Below are positions 14,920 through 19,910 of a stretch of 19,910 bases of DNA, piece by piece. The stretch is taken from positions 1-19,910 of the forward strand of contig NZ_RIZI01000139.1 of assembly GCF_003721225.1 (NCBI RefSeq), in the 5' to 3' direction. Numbering within the stretch: position 1 is the stretch's first letter; every line of letters begins with the position of its first letter. Origin of the DNA: Acidithiobacillus sulfuriphilus (GTDB lineage: Bacteria > Pseudomonadota > Gammaproteobacteria > Acidithiobacillales > Acidithiobacillaceae). The notes under the pieces are model-generated. The model saw only the letters and a program-made list of their open reading frames with translations. It made no database searches and had not been told where the DNA came from. A program made the position numbers and the translations under genes.

Positions 14920-15615
14920 TTACTTGGGCCCGCTTTTCCCCAACGCCGTCTCGATGGCCAGGCGCAAATAGTCATCCAGATCATCGTAACCCAGGATGAA
15001 GCGGAGGTCCTTGTCGGGAATGTCCGAAAACGGAACCCCTTTATGCCGCCCAAAGGGCATCACTCTGGGCACTCGGCACTCTTCCGAAAAAGCCCATAAT
15101 TTATCCCAATTCTGCAAGTCCTTGCGTTTGTTGAATATGTGCAAAAGCAGCTTCCAGTTGGCCCATACGTCCACACCGGCGTTGTGGGCGTTGCGCATGC
15201 GGTCGCGGAAGGCCGGACGCTTGTCTGCCGGCGTCAGGGCATAGAGCAAGGCGGTCAGTTTGTAAGAGGTCATTTCCGGCCACAGGATCCGGCTGATGGC
15301 ATCCGTATCGATGCGCCGGATATCCGGTTTGCCGGCTACGCCCCAGTCGAAGTCGATGTTGTGACCAATGATGCAGGCGACGTCGTCCGGCAGGAAAAAG
15401 GAGGACGAGGGCTGACATTCGCTCAGGTCTTCATCCAAGATGTGATGAACGGCCATGGCGGCAAATTCAACGGGCTTGGCCGGACGGTAGCGCTGCACCA
15501 CAATATCGGCGGTCTTGGCCTGGGAGGGTGACGGATCCACCCGCAACCAGGCCGCCTCAATTACCTCTGGCTCTTTGAGGCCGGTGGTTTCTGTATCGAA
15601 AATATAGATTGCCAT
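14920..15615 (-). CDS. ExoX-like DEDDh 3'-5' exonuclease with DUF3820-type C-terminus
   Basis: A 231-residue exonuclease of the DnaQ superfamily, most similar in layout to E. coli exodeoxyribonuclease X (220 aa), which degrades DNA 3' to 5' in repair. Exo I motif Asp7/Glu9 in FDTETTGL, Exo II Asp88 in GHNIDFDWG, and Exo III His144 and Asp149 in HNAGVDVW give the complete DEDDh set. The C-terminus MPFGRHKGVPFSDIP (186-200) matches the short DUF3820-type segment also found at the end of ExoX (TFGKYRGKAVSDV). Single gene, convergent with kdpC. The symbol is left open because RNase-type members share the fold. Confidence 0.85.
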   Translation of the reverse strand: MAIYIFDTETTGLKEPEVIEAAWLRVDPSPSQAKTADIVVQRYRPAKPVEFAAMAVHHILDEDLSECQPSSSFFLPDDVACIIGHNIDFDWGVAGKPDIRRIDTDAISRILWPEMTSYKLTALLYALTPADKRPAFRDRMRNAHNAGVDVWANWKLLLHIFNKRKDLQNWDKLWAFSEECRVPRVMPFGRHKGVPFSDIPDKDLRFILGYDDLDDYLRLAIETALGKSGPK

Positions 15616-15650
15616 AGCGGATGTCCTTCATTCTCCCAGAGTGAGACCAT

Positions 15651-15674
15651 AAAAAAGTGCAGCCGACGGCTGCC
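15651..15674 (-). terminator. Intrinsic terminator after the 241-aa protein gene
   Basis: On the minus strand, the 15-base perfect palindrome GCAGCCG-T-CGGCTGC (15673-15659) is followed by AC and six T (15656-15651). It begins three bases past the stop of the gene at 15676-16401 and separates it from the exonuclease gene downstream. Confidence 0.8.
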
Positions 15675-15675
15675 G

Positions 15676-16401
15676 TTAGTGCAGGCTGTGCTCGATGGCA
15701 TCGGCGGCCTGGATCATGACGGCACGCACGGCATCAGGGAAGTCGCCCTGTTCCACCTGCTGGCGGCCTTCGGCAAAGAAGGCGTGGGCGTCGGCGGGGA
15801 GGTGATGGCGAATGGCCTGGAAGGCCCTGGTCATTTCCTGGGGGCTATGGGCGCGGGTGGCGGTGATGCCCCAGTTGATGAGCAAAATGCGCCAGGGGCG
15901 GTGGGGATCGACGCTGTCGAGATCCGCTGCGAACTGCGCCGTGGCCGCATCGGCCACCTGCCCCATGAGGATGGCCAAGGGGTAAAGCGCAGCCGCTTCG
16001 CCCCGCGTGTTGGCCAGGGCGGCCAGTCCGTTGACGATGGGTTCAAGGGTGAGGATCTGCCCGTGTTGGGCGATGACCCAGGCAGCGATACTGACGGCAA
16101 TGAGTTCCATGGCGACCTTGGCCTGGTGTTCCTGGAGGCGGTCCGCCCAAGTGGCGAGATCCATGAGCAGGCCAATGGCGATGTCGCCGACGCGTTCGGG
16201 TTCATCGGGCGGCAAGGAAGGGTCCCAGGTGGAGACGTCGGTGCCGAGCAGGGCGAAGAGCTGGCGAAGGGCATCCACCAGCATGGGCGGGGTGATCTGT
16301 TCGCCCGTGGGGATGGCGGCGTTGGCAAAGGCACCGAGGATGGGCTTGACGTATTGCTCGAAGCGCGCCTGAGCGCCGTGGATGTCCATATCTAGGGGCA
16401 C
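15676..16401 (-). CDS. Conserved-looking alpha-helical protein of unknown function
   Basis: A 241-residue protein that I do not recognise. It is rich in Ala, Leu, Gln and His, with predicted helices throughout, no signal peptide or convincing membrane span and no cysteine. Distinct stretches include a Pro/Asp-rich loop (TWDPSLPPDEPE, about 58-69), a helical hydrophobic centre (ELIAVSIAAWVIAQHG, 99-114) and RPWRILLINWGITATRA (about 168-184). The start is GTG 16401, supported by GGGAGG five bases upstream; ATG 16389, four codons in, is too far from it. It has its own terminator and is divergent from the RNase AM gene, sharing a 111-base intergenic region. Confidence 0.75.
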   Translation of the reverse strand: MPLDMDIHGAQARFEQYVKPILGAFANAAIPTGEQITPPMLVDALRQLFALLGTDVSTWDPSLPPDEPERVGDIAIGLLMDLATWADRLQEHQAKVAMELIAVSIAAWVIAQHGQILTLEPIVNGLAALANTRGEAAALYPLAILMGQVADAATAQFAADLDSVDPHRPWRILLINWGITATRAHSPQEMTRAFQAIRHHLPADAHAFFAEGRQQVEQGDFPDAVRAVMIQAADAIEHSLH

Positions 16402-16512
16402 AAGATCCTCCCAAAAAATGCCAATTCATGATCAATGCGGTATGGTAGCACAGTACTTTCCTTCGCCGCTCTGCGGCATGACCCTCTTTTCGCTATTTTT
16501 CAGGACTCTGTC

Positions 16513-17379
16513 ATGGCTTCTCCAACGCAGCACGCCTTTTCTCCCATTGATCTGCACATGCATTCCTTGGCCTCCGATGGCACCCTTACACCGACGGCGC
16601 TGGTGAGCCGCGCCCATGGGGTGGGGGTGCGGGTGATGGCGTTGACGGACCACGACAATACCGGGGGGGTGGCAGAAGCGGAACGTGCTGCTACTGCGCT
16701 GGATATGACCCTGATCAGGGGCGTGGAGATCTCCAGCGTTTGGCATGATCAGGGCATTCATGTCGTCGGTCTATTCATTGATCCGGAAGATCAGGTCCTG
16801 CAGGAGGGGTTGGCGCGGGTGATGGCCTTCCGCGACTGGCGCGCGGAGGAAGTGGGCCGACTGCTGGCGGGGCAGGGCATTGCCGATGCGGCCGAGGGGG
16901 CGCGGAACATGGCCGGTAGCCCCATGGTGGGACGCACCCACTTTGCGCGCTGGCTGGTGCGGCAGGGTCATTGCAGCGACCCGGCCGACGCTTTTGCCCG
17001 TTACTTGGGGCGAGGCTGTCCGGCCTATGTGCCCAGCGACTGGATTCCCATGCCCGAAGCGGTGGCGTGGATTCGCCATGCCGGGGGGGTGGCGGTACTG
17101 GCCCACCCGGGACGTTACAAGTTGAGCGGGACGCGGTTACGGGCCTTGCTGACGGAGTTCCGGGCAGAGGGCGGAGCGGGACTGGAAGTTTCTTCCGGCA
17201 GTCAGGCGGCAGGGGATCGTGAGCACCTGGGACGCTTGGCCAAAGAGCTGGAGATGGCGGGCTCCCTGGGATCGGATTTCCATGGGCCCGACATGGGCCA
17301 TGCGGCCATCGGCCGGCTGTTGCCACTACCGGATGGGGTGCTACCCATCTGGCAGCGGGCGGGGTTCACGCTCTCCTGA
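16513..17379 (+). CDS. rnm: PHP-domain 5'-3' exonuclease RNase AM (YciV family)
   Basis: Member of the PHP phosphoesterase family that in E. coli (YciV/RnmA) trims 5' ends of ribosomal RNAs and degrades short oligonucleotides with divalent metal ions. Metal-ligand motifs are in order: DLHMHS (13-18), TDHDN (45-49), RGVEISSVW with Glu72, IHVVGL (82-87), LAHPGRYKLS and GSDFHGP near the end. The 288-residue length matches YciV (293). Similarity to YciV runs throughout, for example ASDGTLTP near the start and AWIRHAGGVAVLAHPGRY. I start at ATG 16513; a longer frame from 16435 adds unconserved residues. Confidence 0.93.
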   Translation: MASPTQHAFSPIDLHMHSLASDGTLTPTALVSRAHGVGVRVMALTDHDNTGGVAEAERAATALDMTLIRGVEISSVWHDQGIHVVGLFIDPEDQVLQEGLARVMAFRDWRAEEVGRLLAGQGIADAAEGARNMAGSPMVGRTHFARWLVRQGHCSDPADAFARYLGRGCPAYVPSDWIPMPEAVAWIRHAGGVAVLAHPGRYKLSGTRLRALLTEFRAEGGAGLEVSSGSQAAGDREHLGRLAKELEMAGSLGSDFHGPDMGHAAIGRLLPLPDGVLPIWQRAGFTLS

Positions 17380-17406
17380 GGGGATGGGGGCGGCAGCCAT
17401 CCTCTC
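17378..17406. terminator. Hairpin between convergent genes
   Basis: GAGGGGATGG (17378-17387) and CCATCCTCTC (17397-17406) pair over ten positions with one G-U wobble around a nine-base loop. It overlaps the end of the RNase AM gene and lies before the convergent radical SAM gene stop at 17424. No T run follows, so termination may be weak or need Rho. Confidence 0.45.
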
Positions 17407-17423
17407 CTGGATTGGCGGTTGGG

Positions 17424-18521
17424 TCAGCCGCCCATGCGCAGGGGAATGCGGCGGCGCCCGAAGCGGCCGACCTGGCTCTCGAAGCGTCCGGCGATGGGGT
17501 GCTGACAATGGGGGCAATGACCATCGGGGGTGAGATGGTAGCTGAGGATCTCGTACCAGTCCCGCGTGATCAATGGCGCGCCGCAGCCCGGACAGTAGGT
17601 GGTATCCCCCGCAGCGTCATGGACGTTGCCAGTGTAGACATAATGGAGCCCCGCCTCCAGGGCGATCTGCCGCGCCCGGGTCAGGGTGGCAGCGGGGGTG
17701 GGAGGCACATCGGGCATCCGGTAGTCCGGGTGAAAGGCGGAAAAATGCAGCGGCACGTCGGGGCCGAGGTGGTCCATGATCCATGCGCATTCGGCGCGGA
17801 TTTCGGCCTCGGAATCATTGTGGCCGGGAATGAGCAAGGTGGTGATCTCCAGCCAGGTGGAGGTCTCCCGGACGATATATTCCAGGGTTTCCAGCACCGG
17901 GGCGAGATGGGCGCCCGTCAGCCGGTAATAGAATTCATCGGTAAAGGCCTTGAGATCGACATTGGCGGCGTCCATCTTGGCAAAGAAATCCCGCCGGGCC
18001 TCGGCGTGCACATAGCCCGCCGTCACCGCCACCGTCTGAATCCCTTGGGCGTGGCAGGCGTCGGCGGTGTCCATGGCGTATTCGGCAAAGATGATGGGGT
18101 CGTTGTAGGTGAAGGCGACGCTTTTGCAGCCTAGGGACTGGGCCGTCTGCGCAATGGCCGTGGGGCTGGCCTGGTCCTGCAGGCGGTCCATCTCCCGGGA
18201 TTTGGAAATGTCCCAGTTCTGGCAGAACTTGCAGGCGAGATTGCAGCCCGCGGTACCAAAGGACAAGACGCTGCTGCCCGGATAAAAGTGGTTCAGGGGC
18301 TTTTTCTCGATGGGGTCCACACAGAAGCCGGAGGATCGTCCATAGGTGGTGAGCACCATCTCATCGCCCACCCGCTGACGGACGAAGCAGGCACCGCGCT
18401 GGCCGTCATTGAGGCGGCAGTCGCGGGGACAGAGGTCGCACTGGATGCGGCCGTCCTCCAGCCGATGCCAGTAGTGGGCGGGATGCTGCCCTTCGGGATG
18501 TTCGGCGTTTTCGGTATTCAT
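17424..18521 (-). CDS. amrS: AmmeMemoRadiSam system radical SAM enzyme
   Basis: A 365-residue radical SAM protein of the pyruvate-formate-lyase-activase-like group (COG1180) found with AMMECR1 and Memo genes. The [4Fe-4S]/SAM motif is Cys93-x3-Cys97-x2-Cys100 in GTAGCNLACKFCQNW. An N-terminal cysteine group Cys28-x2-Cys31-x3-Cys35 with Cys45, and a C-terminal pair of CxxC (310/313 and 336/339), suggest a second metal site and a zinc ribbon. Other family stretches are VAFTYNDPIIFAEY, NVDLKAF and FHPDYRM. The start is ATG 18521, which overlaps the AMMECR1 stop (ATGA) and has GGAAGG upstream; a longer frame only re-reads AMMECR1 sequence. The chemistry and substrate are unknown to me; the coupled genes imply a joint function. 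Confidence 0.94.
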   Translation of the reverse strand: MNTENAEHPEGQHPAHYWHRLEDGRIQCDLCPRDCRLNDGQRGACFVRQRVGDEMVLTTYGRSSGFCVDPIEKKPLNHFYPGSSVLSFGTAGCNLACKFCQNWDISKSREMDRLQDQASPTAIAQTAQSLGCKSVAFTYNDPIIFAEYAMDTADACHAQGIQTVAVTAGYVHAEARRDFFAKMDAANVDLKAFTDEFYYRLTGAHLAPVLETLEYIVRETSTWLEITTLLIPGHNDSEAEIRAECAWIMDHLGPDVPLHFSAFHPDYRMPDVPPTPAATLTRARQIALEAGLHYVYTGNVHDAAGDTTYCPGCGAPLITRDWYEILSYHLTPDGHCPHCQHPIAGRFESQVGRFGRRRIPLRMGG

Positions 18522-19132
18522 GTCGCCTTCCCGGCGGGGGCCTGGGGCTCGCGCCATTTTTCGACATGGTAGCGATAGACTTCGAGATCCAGCGACCAGA
18601 AATCCGACGGAAGCCCGGCCTTGCGCTTGAGTTGGCTCAGGAATTGTTTGGGATCTGGCAGTTCTTCCCAAACCTGGGGAAGGAAGGTGCCCTGATAGGC
18701 CCCGTAACGCAGGAGGAGGCCATGCCTGCCCGGCTGAATCTGGGTGATCAGGTCGACTTCGCTGCGGACGGTCAGCCGTTCCAGCGGAGATAGGACCGAC
18801 ACTTCCACCTGCACGCTAAGCCACTCTGCCGCGCTCACGGGCGGAAAGCGAGGGTCATGAAAGGCCGCCGCCAGGGCATTGGCGCGGATGTCTTCGCCGA
18901 GGGGGCGATGGGCGATGAGGCTGCCGATGCAGCCGCGCAAGACGCCCTGCTGGTTGAGGGTGACAAAGCTCGCTGCCGGATCGCGCAGCCAGTTTGCGGC
19001 AGGGGCGGGCGCCGCTGTCTGGCCCAGGGCCTCGGTGATAGCCGTTCGGGCGAGGCCGAGCAAAACCGGGCCGGCGCTTGTCGGAAGCTGACCCGGACGG
19101 TGTTCCTGAGATGTTTGATGAGCGTGATTCAT
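18518..19132 (-). CDS. amrA: AmmeMemoRadiSam system protein A (AMMECR1 domain)
   Basis: A 204-residue AMMECR1-domain protein, related to human AMMECR1, whose molecular function is unsettled. The hallmark LRGCIGS lies at 65-71 and keeps the invariant cysteine. FHDPRFPPVS (91-100), VEVSVLSPLE and GLLLRYGAYQGTFLPQVWEELPD-type stretches complete the domain. The start ATG 19132 overlaps the Memo stop by four bases, and its own stop overlaps the radical SAM start, so three proteins are made from one coupled message. Confidence 0.94.
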   Translation of the reverse strand: MNHAHQTSQEHRPGQLPTSAGPVLLGLARTAITEALGQTAAPAPAANWLRDPAASFVTLNQQGVLRGCIGSLIAHRPLGEDIRANALAAAFHDPRFPPVSAAEWLSVQVEVSVLSPLERLTVRSEVDLITQIQPGRHGLLLRYGAYQGTFLPQVWEELPDPKQFLSQLKRKAGLPSDFWSLDLEVYRYHVEKWREPQAPAGKAT

Positions 19133-19910
19133 GGCGTTGTGGGCTCCGCAAAGAAGGCAAAAGCCGCGTAGCCGACCACTGCGTCCCGACTTCCGGCGGT
19201 ATCACCGGAGTTGCGCAGATCGAGCAAGCGCGGCTGTAAGTGATGACGATGGGCGGCCTGCAAGAGGCCATTGATGGGGGTGGCGCCACAGGCCTGATCA
19301 TGATGGATGGGCGTGCCGTCCAGGCGCAGGATCTGCCGGACCGTGGCGCTGTCGATGCTGCGCGCCTCGGCATAGGGGTGGTAATGGGAAAGATCCGAAC
19401 TGATCAGTATGACGGTTTCCGGTCCACCCCATAGGGCATCAAGCACCTCTGCCACTTCCCTGGGGCTTGCTTCCCCTACCACCAGAGGCAGGATGGACAC
19501 CTGCCCCAGGACCTCTTGCAGGAAAGGCAGTTGCACTTCCAGGGCGTGCTCCTGCGCATGGGCGATGGGCAATTCCAGGACCTGGGGCAGGTGCGCAATG
19601 GCGGCGACCCCGGCGCGATCCACGGGCAGCGCCCCAAGGGGGGTCTGGAAGGCGTCCGCGCCGGGCAGGGCGATGCCCCGAAAGGGCACGCGATGGGCTG
19701 GGCCGAGGATGACGACCCGCTGAATTTTTCCACGGCCCGGCGTCAGCAAACGATAGGCGCTAGCCGCTATGGGCCCGGAATAGACATAGCCGGCATGGGG
19801 GACGATCAGCGCCTTGGGCCACGACGACGCCTCCGGGCCGCTGGACAGGCGGGCGCCGGCTTCGTGGAGATAGTGTTGCAGGTCTTTGTTCAGAATCGTT
19901 GCCTGAGCGG
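19129..19910 (-). CDS. amrB: AmmeMemoRadiSam system protein B (Memo family), 5' end beyond window
   Basis: Homologue of human MEMO1 and of extradiol-dioxygenase-fold proteins. 260 codons are visible and the frame leaves the right edge; relatives suggest only about 10-20 N-terminal residues are missing. The metal-site residues of MEMO are all present: His in PHAGYVYSG, His in LGPAHR, Asp and His in SSDLSHY, and Cys in QACGATPI. The EHALEVQLPFLQ stretch is also typical. These suggest a metal-binding, possibly redox-active protein. It is the first gene of the coupled minus-strand cluster, whose promoter lies outside the window. Confidence 0.93.
   Translation of the reverse strand, partial: AQATILNKDLQHYLHEAGARLSSGPEASSWPKALIVPHAGYVYSGPIAASAYRLLTPGRGKIQRVVILGPAHRVPFRGIALPGADAFQTPLGALPVDRAGVAAIAHLPQVLELPIAHAQEHALEVQLPFLQEVLGQVSILPLVVGEASPREVAEVLDALWGGPETVILISSDLSHYHPYAEARSIDSATVRQILRLDGTPIHHDQACGATPINGLLQAAHRHHLQPRLLDLRNSGDTAGSRDAVVGYAAFAFFAEPTTP

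Noticed and set aside
1..19910. CRISPR array or rRNA
   Set aside because: No regularly spaced 20-40 base repeats and no rRNA-like sequence seen.

Overview
The window is a GC-rich proteobacterial chromosome segment. Family content, codon use and layout suggest an acidophilic gammaproteobacterium or acidithiobacillian such as Acidithiobacillus. That is an inference from gene families, not a proven identification. It divides into an accessory left third and a more ordinary chromosomal right two thirds.

Left third (1-6042). On the minus strand, a small Gly/Gln-rich protein gene (1405-1677) precedes umuD and umuC (a translesion polymerase, cut by the window edge). An 841-base gene-free stretch (1678-2518) follows. 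It is locally AT-rich and carries inverted and tandem repeats built around GATC, including two arrays that share the heptamer ACGATCA. Next is a plus-strand operon: a ParB-like protein, a short ORF that is probably its detached C-terminus, an FlhD-like protein broken by a one-base frameshift, an FlhC-like protein with four zinc-ligand cysteines, a 51-aa protein, a single-pass membrane/coiled-coil protein, and an AlpA-type regulator. ParB, FlhDC-like activators and AlpA together are the regulatory core known from ICEclc-type integrative elements (alpA/parB/bisDC); FlhDC-like activators also control SXT/R391 (setCD) and IncC plasmids (acaCD). I read this as the control module of an integrative element, perhaps decaying. 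No integrase or conjugation gene lies in the window. A class II tRNA-Leu(UAA) gene (6043-6127) lies at the right border, with paired TGCGGGCA repeats about 100 bp before it.

Middle (6257-14832). This is a complete high-affinity potassium uptake locus. kdpE and kdpD (response regulator and sensor kinase) run leftward. A leader peptide gene, kdpF, kdpA, kdpB and kdpC run rightward as a tightly overlapping operon. The divergent intergenic region holds three TTTAYG repeats exactly 11 bp apart just before the kdpF-side promoter, a good candidate KdpE operator. It also holds a possible 42-aa minus-strand ORF upstream of kdpD and a strong hairpin.

Right (14920-19910). Here are an ExoX-like DEDDh exonuclease with a C-terminal DUF3820-like segment, an unrecognised 241-aa protein with a clear terminator, and a PHP-family RNase AM (rnm/yciV) on the opposite strand. 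Last is a translationally coupled minus-strand cluster, Memo - AMMECR1 - radical SAM enzyme. This is the 'AmmeMemoRadiSam' system, conserved across bacteria and archaea and, to my knowledge, without an established bacterial function. Memo is cut at the window edge, probably lacking only its first dozen or so residues.
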